NCBI GenBank assembly: GCA_017625565.1
Contig: JAGAKN010000002.1
Location: 1-64,000, forward strand
Direction: 5' to 3'
Source: Clostridia bacterium
GTDB lineage: Bacteria; Bacillota; Clostridia; Christensenellales; Borkfalkiaceae
Length of the DNA stretch: 64,000 bases
The notes beneath the pieces were generated by a model. It was not told the DNA's origin, searched no databases, and saw only the letters and a list, made by a program, of their open reading frames with translations. Both the position numbers and the translations under genes were made by a program. Positions 17,519 through 25,754 of this stretch are shown here, one piece after another (position 1 is the first letter of the stretch; each line of letters begins with the position of its first letter).

Positions 17519-17533
17519 TAAAAGGAGCAGACT

Positions 17534-18547
17534 ATGAAATGGTGTGTAATAGGTGCTGGCGGTATTGCGGATAGACGGGCGATCCCCGGGATCTTAAAAG
17601 ACGTAGGTAGCCAACTCGTGGCGGTCATGGATCGGGTAGCGGAAACGGCGGAAACGATCGGTAAGAAATACGGAGTGCCGTATTTCACGGACGAAGCGGA
17701 AATGTTATCGTCCGTTGATTGCGACGCGGTATATATCGGTACGCCAGTGTTTTGCCATTACGATCAAGCAACGACGGCGTTGCGCTACGGCAAGCACGTA
17801 TTCTTGGAAAAACCTGTGGCAATGAACGCCGAAGAAGGGGCAAAGCTTGTGCAAGCCTTTAAGGACGCAGGCAAGCAAATTGCGATCGGATATATGATGA
17901 AATACCACAACTTGCACGAAAAAGCGAAAGAGATCGTGCAAACGGGTGGAATAGGCAAGGTTTGCGACGTACGCGCGCAGTTTACCTGTTGGTATCCCGA
18001 AATCAAAGGCGCTTGGCGACAAAAGAAATCACTCGGCGGTGGCGGAGCGTTGATGGATTTGGGCGTGCATTGTATCGAATTGATCGAATTTCTTTTAGAC
18101 GAGGAGATCGAGAAAACGCAAGGCTATTGCGTGAATAGGACGTTCTCTTACGAAGTGGAAGACGGTGCGGTGTTCGTATTCCAAACGAAATCGGGGGCTT
18201 TGGGGCACGTGGACGTGCATTTTAATGTTCCTGACGCCGTTTCGGAGAGTAAATTAGAGTTGTACGGCAATAGCGGTTGTATTCTTTGTACGGGTACGCT
18301 CGGGCAAGAAGAAACGGGGGTTATGCGTTATACGTACGCACCACAAGGCGAATATAGTGCGACGCAAAACCGTATGGTAGCAAAACCGCAGGAATTTTTC
18401 GGGGAGAAGAGCGATTTGTACTGCAAACAACTTCGTGATTTCCGAGAAAACGTGGAGCGTGGTACGTTGGATTATTTCTACGCCGACCGCGCCGTGCAAG
18501 TGCAAAAAACGGTAGACGAACTCTATCGTCAAAACGAAAACAAATAA
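17534..18547 (+). CDS. Gfo/Idh/MocA family oxidoreductase
   Basis: This 337-aa NAD(P)-dependent sugar or polyol oxidoreductase has the N-terminal Rossmann segment VIGAGGIADRRAIPGI (residues 4-19) and the family's EKPVAMNAEEG motif (about 94-104), whose lysine is catalytic. A Gfo/Idh/MocA C-terminal domain follows, with GGGGALMDLGVHCIEL (about 169-184). Enzymes of this family oxidise or epimerise sugars through keto intermediates. It has a Shine-Dalgarno (aaaggag) and lies 15 bp after the FAD enzyme, which suggests that they act on successive intermediates. Confidence 0.9.
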   Translation: MKWCVIGAGGIADRRAIPGILKDVGSQLVAVMDRVAETAETIGKKYGVPYFTDEAEMLSSVDCDAVYIGTPVFCHYDQATTALRYGKHVFLEKPVAMNAEEGAKLVQAFKDAGKQIAIGYMMKYHNLHEKAKEIVQTGGIGKVCDVRAQFTCWYPEIKGAWRQKKSLGGGGALMDLGVHCIELIEFLLDEEIEKTQGYCVNRTFSYEVEDGAVFVFQTKSGALGHVDVHFNVPDAVSESKLELYGNSGCILCTGTLGQEETGVMRYTYAPQGEYSATQNRMVAKPQEFFGEKSDLYCKQLRDFRENVERGTLDYFYADRAVQVQKTVDELYRQNENK

Positions 18548-18571
18548 AAATATATAAAAAGGAGAAAATTT

Positions 18572-19519
18572 ATGAATTTTAACTCAACGGTAAAAGGCAG
18601 TATGCTTGAAGGTTTCTATCCCGCAGGCTGGGATTTTGACAAGATCGACGCGTGTATCGACGCGCCCGAAAAGATTACGGAAAGACAAAGCTTTTGGAAC
18701 GAAAACTTCGTCCCTGTAAAGTGTGAAGGCTTGGCGGAATTCGAAACGTATATGGGGCACGAAATCGCGATGCAAATCAAACTCGCGAAAGAAAGAAAGG
18801 AAAAAGTAGCGTTCATTTTGCCCGTAGGGCCTATGGGTATGTATAAATGGGTGGTATATTTCTTGAAGGAATGGAAAGTTTCCTGCGAACACGTATACAC
18901 GTTCAATATGGACGAATGGGCGGATAGCGAAGGCAACACGCTTGCGCCCGATAACGCAGGCGCGTTCCAATACGCGATGGAACAAGCGTTGTTTAATCCG
19001 CTTGGCGAACTTACCGTACCCAAGAACCAAAGAAACTTCGCTACGAAAGAAAACTTGCCTACGTATCCTGAAAAGATCGCAGCGTTAAAGAAAGAAGGCG
19101 CGAAACTCGTTTTGGTGTACGGTATTGGCAGAATGTGCCATATCGCATTCTGGGAACCGCAATTTGCAGGCGAATACGCGACGGAAGCGGAATGGAAAGC
19201 TGCGCCCTATAGAATCGCGGCGAAAATCCATCCCTTGACGGTAGAACAAAACGCGCTTACGAGCTTTAAGTCGAGAACGTCCCTCGTTCCCTGTCGCGCG
19301 AATACGATCGGCCCCGGCTTGTTCTTGCAAGCAGACTACGCAATCGGTGGTGCGGACGGTACGCTCGGTCGCGGAATGCAATGGCAAGGTATGTCGCTTT
19401 GGATGACGTTGCGCCACGGTCAAACGCCTTGGATTACGTCGTCGTATATCCCGACGTTGGCAGGTAAACTCTTCTTCTTGAAAGATTTGGCTGGTCCGTT
19501 GGTAGCGGAATGCAACTAA
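18572..19519 (+). CDS. NagB-like glucosamine-6-phosphate isomerase/deaminase family protein
   Basis: The 315-aa protein follows the NagB fold pattern. There is a phosphate-loop-like [10 protein letters not shown] (residues 84-93), FNMDEW with the conserved acidic residue Asp114, and the active-site strand [13 protein letters not shown] (184-196). His190 and Glu195 match the ring-opening residues of NagB. The Asp-Gly that normally precede the histidine are replaced by Met188-Cys189. The protein is longer than NagB (about 260-270 aa). A deaminase or isomerase role on a modified amino sugar fits the neighbours, but the altered site warns against calling it canonical NagB. Confidence 0.82.
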   Translation: MNFNSTVKGSMLEGFYPAGWDFDKIDACIDAPEKITERQSFWNENFVPVKCEGLAEFETYMGHEIAMQIKLAKERKEKVAFILPVGPMGMYKWVVYFLKEWKVSCEHVYTFNMDEWADSEGNTLAPDNAGAFQYAMEQALFNPLGELTVPKNQRNFATKENLPTYPEKIAALKKEGAKLVLVYGIGRMCHIAFWEPQFAGEYATEAEWKAAPYRIAAKIHPLTVEQNALTSFKSRTSLVPCRANTIGPGLFLQADYAIGGADGTLGRGMQWQGMSLWMTLRHGQTPWITSSYIPTLAGKLFFLKDLAGPLVAECN

Positions 19520-19524
19520 GCGCC

Positions 19525-20490
19525 ATGAAACAGGGGATTGCGGTGGCGGGAACGATTCTCGTCGACAAGATCAATGAAATTTCGGCGTATCCAAACGCTG
19601 GGGAACTGACGAAAATACTCGGGGTTGCCAAAGCGGTGGGAGGATGCGTACCGAACGTTGCAATCGATATAAAACGCATCGATCCGAAACTGACGGTGAA
19701 AGCCGTCGGTTTCGTCGGCGCGGATGAAGAAAGTGCGTTCGTAAAACAGGTTTTGCAGGACAACGGCGTGGATACCCAAGCGGTGACGTCGGTTGAAGAT
19801 AAAACGAGCTTTACTGAAGTGATGAGCGTCGTCGGTGGACAACGTACTTTCTTTACCTACGCAGGCGCAAACGCGCACTTTGGCGTAGACGGGATCGACT
19901 GGGATGCGTTAAACGTAAAGATGTTGCATTTGGGGTATTTCCTGTTGCTCGATAAAATCGACGACGGCGACGGGGTAAAGCTCCTGCAAAAATTGCAAAA
20001 GATGGGGATTAAGACGTCTATCGATTTGGTGAGTGAAAACTCTGATCGATATGCGAAAGTTTTGCCCTGTCTTGCGTATACCGACAACTTGATTATCAAC
20101 GAAGTGGAAGCAGGACAACTCACGGGGGTAGAACCCAAACGCGAAAATTTACGCGCGATTGCGGAAAAGCTATTCTCTTACGGGGTGAAAGAACGGGTAA
20201 TTATCCATACGCCCGAGCTGGGGGTTGCTTATTCTAAAGCTGGCTATACGGAGCTTGCGTCGTACGATTTGCCGAAAGGCTTTATCAAGGGTACGACGGG
20301 CGCAGGGGACGCGTTCTGCGCGGGCGCGCTTTTGGGGATTTATCGGGAGTATTCCGATGAAAAAATTCTTGCGTTGGCGTCGGCGGCGGCAGTATCCGCG
20401 CTTTCGGCTACGGATGCGATTAGCGGAGTTCGTGAAGAACAAGAAATTGAAAAACTTTGTAAAAATATGGAGAGAAAAAAATTATGTTAG
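19525..20490 (+). CDS. PfkB family carbohydrate kinase
   Basis: A ribokinase-fold sugar kinase of about 321 aa. The N-terminal AVAGTILVDKINEI, the AVGG substrate-contact segment and the C-terminal anion-hole/catalytic motif GTTGAGDAFCAG (GAGD) are diagnostic. The ATG at 19525 gives the usual PfkB N-terminus. An in-frame ATG at 19510 overlaps the NagB-like gene and cannot be excluded, as neither start has a strong Shine-Dalgarno. By position it should phosphorylate a ketose or ketose phosphate before the aldolase. Its stop overlaps the aldolase start by 7 bp. Confidence 0.88.
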   Translation: MKQGIAVAGTILVDKINEISAYPNAGELTKILGVAKAVGGCVPNVAIDIKRIDPKLTVKAVGFVGADEESAFVKQVLQDNGVDTQAVTSVEDKTSFTEVMSVVGGQRTFFTYAGANAHFGVDGIDWDALNVKMLHLGYFLLLDKIDDGDGVKLLQKLQKMGIKTSIDLVSENSDRYAKVLPCLAYTDNLIINEVEAGQLTGVEPKRENLRAIAEKLFSYGVKERVIIHTPELGVAYSKAGYTELASYDLPKGFIKGTTGAGDAFCAGALLGIYREYSDEKILALASAAAVSALSATDAISGVREEQEIEKLCKNMERKKLC

Positions 20491-21320
20491 TCAATCTTAA
20501 CGATGTATTAAAAAAAGCACAACAAGAAAAATACGGTGTAGGTTTGTTTAATACGACGGATACGGATATGTTGCAAGCGGTTATCGAAGCTGCGGAAGAA
20601 TTAAATTCCCCCGTCGTAATCGGCACGGCGGAAGTTTTGTTGCCTGCGGGCGAATTGAAACTCATTGCACCTAGCATTATCGCTGCGGCAAAGCGCGCGA
20701 AAGTCCCCGTAGTTGTACATTACGACCACGGTTTGACGTTCGATAGATGTATGGAAGCGTTAAAGCTTGGGTTCTCGTCGATTATGTTCGACGGTTCGAC
20801 GAAGGATTACGAAACCAACTTAAAGGAAACGCAAGAAATCGTGAAAATCGCACATTCGTTCGGCGCAAGCGTAGAAGGTGAAATCGGACACGTTGGTCAA
20901 GCGTCGTCGGGCGACGAAAGTTTGACGGATATGTATACGACGCCGGAAGAAGCGTACGAATACTGGACGGCTACGGGCGTAGACGCGTTGGCGGTTGCGA
21001 TCGGCTCTGCGCACGGCGTATACAAGAAAAAACCGATGATGAATCTCGAACGCTTGAAAGAAATTCGCGCGAAAGTGGACGTTCCCCTTGTATTGCATGG
21101 CGGTAGCGGACTTTCGGACGACGATTTCCGCAATACCATTCGCGACGGGATTGCGAAAGTAAACATTTTCACGGATTTGTGTTTGGCGGGTAAACGCGCG
21201 ATGAAAGACGGCGAAGAACAAGGCTTGGAATACTTGGACGTTCGCAACTTGAAAGTGGCGTATATGAAAGAAGTTGTCAAAGAAAAAATGCGTTTGTTCG
21301 GTTCGGTAAACAAAGCGTAA
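20484..21320 (+). CDS. Class II ketose-bisphosphate aldolase
   Basis: The 278-aa protein is a zinc-dependent class II aldolase of the FbaA/GatY/KbaY family. The catalytic HYDHG (His79 to Gly83, Asp81 and zinc ligand His82), EGEIGHVG (zinc ligand His136) and VLHGGSG (third zinc ligand) are all present. It would cleave a ketose 1,6-bisphosphate or similar product to dihydroxyacetone phosphate and an aldehyde, feeding glycolysis. It is the last gene of the cluster and overlaps the PfkB gene. Whether the substrate is fructose-, tagatose- or another bisphosphate cannot be read from sequence. Confidence 0.92.
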   Translation: MLVNLNDVLKKAQQEKYGVGLFNTTDTDMLQAVIEAAEELNSPVVIGTAEVLLPAGELKLIAPSIIAAAKRAKVPVVVHYDHGLTFDRCMEALKLGFSSIMFDGSTKDYETNLKETQEIVKIAHSFGASVEGEIGHVGQASSGDESLTDMYTTPEEAYEYWTATGVDALAVAIGSAHGVYKKKPMMNLERLKEIRAKVDVPLVLHGGSGLSDDDFRNTIRDGIAKVNIFTDLCLAGKRAMKDGEEQGLEYLDVRNLKVAYMKEVVKEKMRLFGSVNKA

Positions 21321-21336
21321 ATATTTTAGCAGGTAT

Positions 21337-21367
21337 AAAAAAGCTCCTTAAAAAAAGGAGCTTTTTT
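21337..21367 (+). terminator. Terminator of the amino-sugar-type cluster
   Basis: A 13-bp stem (21337-21349 and 21355-21367) with A-run and T-run in the arms, just after the aldolase stop. Confidence 0.92.
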
Positions 21368-21425
21368 TGCGCATAAACCTACCGAAAAAGGATACAATAA
21401 TAGAAAGATAGAAAAGGTGGTAAAC

Positions 21426-22295
21426 ATGCGAAATAAGAAGATGGGTGTATTCTTGGGTATATGCGCACTTGCGACGTTGTCGACGTCTTGCGCTGGCAAA
21501 AACGGCTATGAAACGTATACGGACGCAAAACGGTATTCCGTAGGCGAATTTACGGGCGACGTTTCGGCGGTAAAACGCGTGGAAATCGATTGGCTCGGCG
21601 GTAGTATCGACGTGGAACAAAGCGCGGACGGAACGTTGACGTTTACGGAAGAAGTTCCGGCGGAAACGGACGCGCAACGCGCGCAATGGTATTTGGATGG
21701 CTCGGTATTGCGGATACGGTATTGCAAATCGGGCTACGACGGAAAAATTCGCGAAGAGAACAAACATTTGCAGTTGCAACTTCCCGTGGGGCTAGGCTTG
21801 GATATTGAAAGCAAAACAGCCGAAATCACGATCGGGCAAGCGGAGTTTTCTTCGCTTGCGATCGAAAGCGTTTCGGGGAACTTGACGGGCGAGAAATGGA
21901 CGTGTAGCGGAAAGGTGGATATTGAAACGGGTAGCGCGTCGGTTGCCGTAGGGGAAATTCTCGCAAGCAGTTTGGAAATCGACGGTGGTAGCGGAAACGT
22001 CCATATCGAACGGGCAAATGCTCCCAACATGCAAATCGAAACGACGGTTGGGCGAATTGACGTCGGGTTTGCGGAAAGGACGGAGGCGGAACTGGAAACG
22101 GGGGACGGGAATATCAACGTGCGATTGCTTTCGGGTTTGGGGGCAAGCGTTCGGTTTGAAACCCGTCGTGGCGCATTCCATTGTGAAAAACCGTACGAGC
22201 GTTTCGGCGGACGCTACGACGTGTACGGAGAAAACGGGCAGACGGACTGCCCCGTGTACGTGGAAACGAAAAACGGGAATTTATATATCCGATAG
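21426..22295 (+). CDS. Lipoprotein with DUF4097-like beta-helical domain
   Basis: A 289-aa exported protein. The start at 21426 has an aaaggtgg Shine-Dalgarno. A signal peptide (MRNKK, a hydrophobic run) ends at STSC, probably a non-canonical lipobox with the cysteine near residue 21. The mature part is a series of short beta strands with a recurring pattern (IESVSGNLTG, IETGSASVAVG, IDGGSGNVHIE, TVGRIDVGF, TGDGNINV, ENGNLYIR). That pattern is characteristic of the putative adhesin DUF4097/DUF4098 fold. Function unknown. It is monocistronic, with a bidirectional terminator downstream. Confidence 0.75.
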   Translation: MRNKKMGVFLGICALATLSTSCAGKNGYETYTDAKRYSVGEFTGDVSAVKRVEIDWLGGSIDVEQSADGTLTFTEEVPAETDAQRAQWYLDGSVLRIRYCKSGYDGKIREENKHLQLQLPVGLGLDIESKTAEITIGQAEFSSLAIESVSGNLTGEKWTCSGKVDIETGSASVAVGEILASSLEIDGGSGNVHIERANAPNMQIETTVGRIDVGFAERTEAELETGDGNINVRLLSGLGASVRFETRRGAFHCEKPYERFGGRYDVYGENGQTDCPVYVETKNGNLYIR

Positions 22296-22336
22296 GATAA
22301 TGATGGTGTAGGAAAATCGTGTAAACGATAGCGAGA

Positions 22337-22366
22337 AAAAGCGGACGGGAAAACCCGTCCGCTTTT
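22337..22366. terminator. Bidirectional terminator
   Basis: A 13-bp perfect stem (22337-22349 and 22354-22366) with an AAAA loop, between the convergent DUF4097-like and Cys-tail genes. Confidence 0.9.
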
Positions 22367-22400
22367 CCAAAACAAGCCTTAAAAGAAACAAGGAGAAAGA

Positions 22401-22616
22401 TTAACGGCAACCACAACCGCAACCGCAGTTGCAAGAAGGCGTCAAGAGTGCGGACAACGTGCCGTTTTTGTAAAGACAGAACAACAACGCAAGGATGATG
22501 GGCAAGCCACAACCGCTAAATACGTTGGAACAGAAAATCCCGTCTTTCGAGCCGAGTATAAGTAAAGCGATTAAAATCCAAAGGGTGACGTTATTACCTT
22601 GGGTGCAACAATTCAT
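22401..22616 (-). CDS. Small membrane protein with Cys-Gly tail
   Basis: A 71-aa ORF with a strong gggagg Shine-Dalgarno. It has ten cysteines. A Cys-Cys pair sits at residues 3-4, and two hydrophobic segments follow (about 11-22 and 38-48). The C-terminus is an alternating tail, SCNCGCGCGCR. Small high-cysteine proteins of this type occur in spore-forming Clostridia, and some are annotated as chorion-like HCB proteins. A structural role in the spore coat or metal binding by the tail is possible, but nothing shows this directly. It stands alone between two hairpins. Confidence 0.65.
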   Translation of the reverse strand: MNCCTQGNNVTLWILIALLILGSKDGIFCSNVFSGCGLPIILALLFCLYKNGTLSALLTPSCNCGCGCGCR

Positions 22617-22769
22617 AAAAAACCTCCCGTGTTTTGCCGCAGGGGTTATGTAAGCCGACGTTAAAACGGAAAATCCTGCGGTTTATCATTTTCTATTATA
22701 TCATATTCCGTCGACGGGTAATTGTGTGATAAAAGAGCGTAGTTTCTTTATTTTTAGCCGTTCGTTTTG

Positions 22770-22798
22770 TTGCAAAAATCAAAAAAATAAGGTATAAT
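22770..22798 (+). promoter_or_regulatory. Promoter of the pantothenate transporter-coaX genes
   Basis: TTGCAA (22770-22775), a 17-bp spacer and TATAAT (22793-22798). A leader of about 100 nt follows. Confidence 0.85.
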
Positions 22799-22807
22799 GG
22801 TTAATAA

Positions 22808-22866
22808 CTCTTGGAGAATACGCCTTTGGGCGGTTCTACCGATATAAGAGAATAAAAATTTTTTTT
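22808..22866 (+). promoter_or_regulatory. Possible structured 5' leader
   Basis: CTCTT (22808-22812) can pair with AAGAG (22846-22850). This encloses a CGCC-TTTG-GGCG hairpin (22821-22832) and the single-stranded block GTTCTACCG. A run of eight T follows after a short A-rich gap. The arrangement suits a small regulatory RNA or attenuator, but no known riboswitch class was recognised. Confidence 0.3.
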
Positions 22867-22903
22867 CACGGGTATCTTGAAAAAGAACTCGATGGAGGTT
22901 GTT

Positions 22904-23497
22904 ATGAAAAAAGGATTTTTTTCGGCAAGAAACATTACGGGGCTTGCGGTGTTGACTGCGCTCGTGGTTGTTTTACAAATGTTTGGTGGGTATTTTAAGA
23001 TCGGGACTACGTCGTTGAGTTTCGTTCTTGTGCCAATTGTTTTAGGTGGAGTGCTTTACGGCGCGTTTGCAGGTGCTTTTTTGGGATTTGTATTCGGGCT
23101 TGTCGTGTGGTTATACGGTGTGACGGGTGCGGACGCGTTCACGGCGATTTTGTTTAACGATCATCCCTTGATTACGACGCTGTTATGCTTTGGGAAAGGC
23201 ATTTTTGCTGGGCTTTTGGGCGGACTTACGTATTCGCTATTAAAACGCAAAAACGAGTACGTTGGGCTTTTGACGGCGGCGGCGATTACGCCGATTGTCA
23301 ATACGGGGTTGTTTATACTCGGCGCGCTACTCATGAGCGATTCCCTCAAAGCAAATTTTGTTGCGGACGGGGATACGGTCGTGTACTTTCTCGTCATCGG
23401 TTGCGCGGGGATCAATTTCTTAGTGGAACTTGCCATCAATCTTATTTTTGCGCCTGCGCTCTCTCGGGTAATCGGCGTTGTACGGAAAGGTAGGTAA
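22904..23497 (+). CDS. ECF transporter S component, probably pantothenate-specific
   Basis: A 197-aa, very hydrophobic protein with about six membrane helices. It has the ECF S-component pattern: an N-terminal LAVLTALVVVLQMFG helix, then IGTTSLSFVLVPIVLGGVLYG, then GADAFTAILFN. Such proteins bind a vitamin and dock on a shared EcfA-A'-T module, which is not in this window. The next gene, 3 bp downstream, is coaX (pantothenate kinase), so pantothenate is the likely substrate. That assignment rests on context. The start at 22904 has a tggagg Shine-Dalgarno and is preferred over an in-frame ATG at 22877. Confidence 0.82.
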   Translation: MKKGFFSARNITGLAVLTALVVVLQMFGGYFKIGTTSLSFVLVPIVLGGVLYGAFAGAFLGFVFGLVVWLYGVTGADAFTAILFNDHPLITTLLCFGKGIFAGLLGGLTYSLLKRKNEYVGLLTAAAITPIVNTGLFILGALLMSDSLKANFVADGDTVVYFLVIGCAGINFLVELAINLIFAPALSRVIGVVRKGR

Positions 23498-23500
23498 ATT

Positions 23501-24280
23501 ATGATTATTTGTATCGATATCGGAAACACGAATATTAAATATGCGATTTACGACGGGGAACGTTTAAAAATGTCTTTCCGTGTTGCGACCGATTTAAAAA
23601 AGACTTCGGACGAGTACGGCGCACAGCTTAGCGGTATGTTGCTTGCGCAAGGGATCGACGTTTCGAAGATCGACGGGGGGATTATTTCCTCCGTCGTACC
23701 GTCGCTCGATTATACGATCGACAAGACGTGCTCTTTGTATTTGGGGATTACGCCATTACACGTTGCTCCGGGCTTGAAATCGGGGCTGAATATCCGTTGC
23801 GACGACGCGCGAGAAGTGGGTGCGGATCGGATCGTGAACTGCGTTTCGGCAATCGTTGGCTACGGCGACGGAACGCCGATGATCGTCGTGGATTTCGGTA
23901 CGGCGACGACGTTTAACGTGATCAACGAGAAAAACGAATTTATTGGCGGGGTAATCGCGCCGGGGATTAAGGGCTCGCTCGATTCACTTGTGAACGGTAC
24001 GGCGAAGTTGCCACGCGTGGAAATCGAAGCTCCCAAGAGCGCGATCGCAAAAAATACGGTCACGAATATGCAAGCAGGGATTGTATTCGGGTTTGCAGGG
24101 CTTGTGGAGCATATCGTAAAACGCATCAAGCGAGAGTTGAAAGCGACGACGGTGAAAACGATTGCGACGGGTGGATTTAGCAACGTAATCGCGAAAGAGA
24201 TTGAATGCATCGACGTCGTGGATAAGCTTTTGACGTTGAAGGGATTGAAATATTTATACGATTTAAACACGGAAGAATAA
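23501..24280 (+). CDS. coaX: Type III pantothenate kinase
   Basis: CoaX phosphorylates pantothenate, the first step of coenzyme A synthesis, in the cytoplasm. The 259-aa protein has the ASKHA-fold motifs of the family. DIGNTNIKYAIYDG (residues 5-18) is the phosphate 1 loop, GADRIVN (about 107-113) contacts substrate, and VVDFGTATTFNVI (about 128-140) is the phosphate 2 region. It lies 3 bp after the ECF S component, so import and activation of pantothenate are coupled in one transcript. Confidence 0.96.
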   Translation: MIICIDIGNTNIKYAIYDGERLKMSFRVATDLKKTSDEYGAQLSGMLLAQGIDVSKIDGGIISSVVPSLDYTIDKTCSLYLGITPLHVAPGLKSGLNIRCDDAREVGADRIVNCVSAIVGYGDGTPMIVVDFGTATTFNVINEKNEFIGGVIAPGIKGSLDSLVNGTAKLPRVEIEAPKSAIAKNTVTNMQAGIVFGFAGLVEHIVKRIKRELKATTVKTIATGGFSNVIAKEIECIDVVDKLLTLKGLKYLYDLNTEE

Positions 24281-24313
24281 TCGGAAATCCAGGGGTAGGA
24301 CAGGAGTAATTTT

Positions 24314-25612
24314 ATGAAGAAGAAAGTAGGCGTAGCAATACTCGGTTTGGGTGTCGTTGGGGGCGGTACGTATCGTACGCTCGTAGACCATCGGGAGTTT
24401 TACTTAAAAACGCAGGGCGTAGACATTTCGGTGGAATGCGTTTTGGATCGGAATTTGGCAAGATTGCAAGAGCTTGGCGTTCCTGAAGAATGTATCGCAG
24501 GGAGTATTGCGGAAGTCGTTGCAAATCCTATGGTAGATATCGTCATTGAAACGATCGGTGGGGTTGGCGTTGCGAAAGATTTCGTAATCATGGCGTTGCA
24601 GGAAGGAAAATCCGTTGTCACGGCGAACAAGGAAATGATCAGCAAATGCTCGCACGAGTTAGAGCGTATCGCAAAGCGCAACGCTTGCGGATTGTATTAC
24701 GAAGCGAGTTGCGTGGGTGGCGTGCCGATTATCCGCACGCTTTTGGACGGTGTCCAAGCCAACCACATTACGGAAATGATGGGGATCGTCAACGGTACGA
24801 CGAATTACATTTTGACGAAGATGGATCAAGACGGACAGGATTATCAAACGGCGTTGAAAGAAGCGCAACGGCTCGGGTATGCGGAATTTGATCCGACAAA
24901 CGACGTGGAAGGGTTTGATTCGACGTATAAGCTTTCGATTTTATCGTCGATGGCATTCCATACCAAAGTGCCGTATACCAAGGTGTATCGAGAAGGAATT
25001 TCCAAGATTTCGGCTTGCGATATTGCCATCGGCAAGGAATTCGGCTATACGTTAAAATTGCTTGTAATCGGGAAGAATTCTGAAAAAGGCGTGGAAGTGC
25101 GCGTGCATCCGACGTTTATTCCGTCCGCGCATGCGTTGGCGAGCGTGAACGACGCCTATAACGCAGTCTATTTACGTGGCGACGCGTTAGACGATATTAT
25201 GTTATACGGTAAGGGAGCAGGGGCGTTCCCTACGGCGAGCGCCGTTGTCAGCGACGTCATTTACGCGGCGACGCACTCCGAAATTAAGTATTCCACCTAT
25301 AAAAACACGGCGAATGCGGATAGCGCGACGAAGTTCGTCACCGATTTCTCGTCGGCGTATTACGTGCGTTTATCGGTGGAAGATAAAGCGGGTACGCTTG
25401 CGAAGATCAGCGGAATTTTTGCCAAGTACGGCGTATCCATCGTCAAGCTTTCGCAAAAAGCGCGGGAAGAAGTCGGGGAAGGCGAAACGCCGAGATTACC
25501 GCTAATCGTCATCACGCATAAGACGACGGAAAACCGAGTAAAAAATGCGCTCGCAAAGATTGACGCGACGGATTTTGCCAAGGTGCAAGCGGTTATTCGC
25601 GTAGAAGAATAA
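24314..25612 (+). CDS. hom: Homoserine dehydrogenase
   Basis: Hom reduces aspartate semialdehyde to homoserine on the way to threonine and methionine. The 432-aa protein has an N-terminal Rossmann motif (ILGLGVVGGGTY). The central catalytic region carries MGIVNGTTNYIL and EGFDSTYKLSIL, and a C-terminal ACT domain follows (about 350-432, from YVRLSVEDKAGTLAKI). The ACT domain usually confers feedback inhibition by threonine. It follows coaX by 33 bp with a good Shine-Dalgarno and may share its transcript. No thrB or thrC is adjacent. Confidence 0.96.
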   Translation: MKKKVGVAILGLGVVGGGTYRTLVDHREFYLKTQGVDISVECVLDRNLARLQELGVPEECIAGSIAEVVANPMVDIVIETIGGVGVAKDFVIMALQEGKSVVTANKEMISKCSHELERIAKRNACGLYYEASCVGGVPIIRTLLDGVQANHITEMMGIVNGTTNYILTKMDQDGQDYQTALKEAQRLGYAEFDPTNDVEGFDSTYKLSILSSMAFHTKVPYTKVYREGISKISACDIAIGKEFGYTLKLLVIGKNSEKGVEVRVHPTFIPSAHALASVNDAYNAVYLRGDALDDIMLYGKGAGAFPTASAVVSDVIYAATHSEIKYSTYKNTANADSATKFVTDFSSAYYVRLSVEDKAGTLAKISGIFAKYGVSIVKLSQKAREEVGEGETPRLPLIVITHKTTENRVKNALAKIDATDFAKVQAVIRVEE

Positions 25613-25617
25613 AAAGG

Positions 25618-25646
25618 ACGGGGCGATGCGGTCGTCCCGTTTTTTC
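25618..25646 (+). terminator. Terminator after hom
   Basis: The stem acggggcga/tcgtcccgt (one G-T pair) with a 5-nt loop, followed by six T. Confidence 0.85.
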
Positions 25647-25687
25647 GGCGGAAATTTAGTAAAAGCTTGGAAATTTATCAGAATGGG

Positions 25688-25717
25688 TTGACAGTCGTAG
25701 AAAGTTTATGATATAAT
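25688..25717 (+). promoter_or_regulatory. Sigma-A promoter of the sugar dehydratase gene
   Basis: TTGACA (25688-25693), an 18-bp spacer and TATAAT (25712-25717). Confidence 0.88.
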
Positions 25718-25754
25718 CATAAATGTGTAATACTAAAGTAATCGGGGTGTCAAA

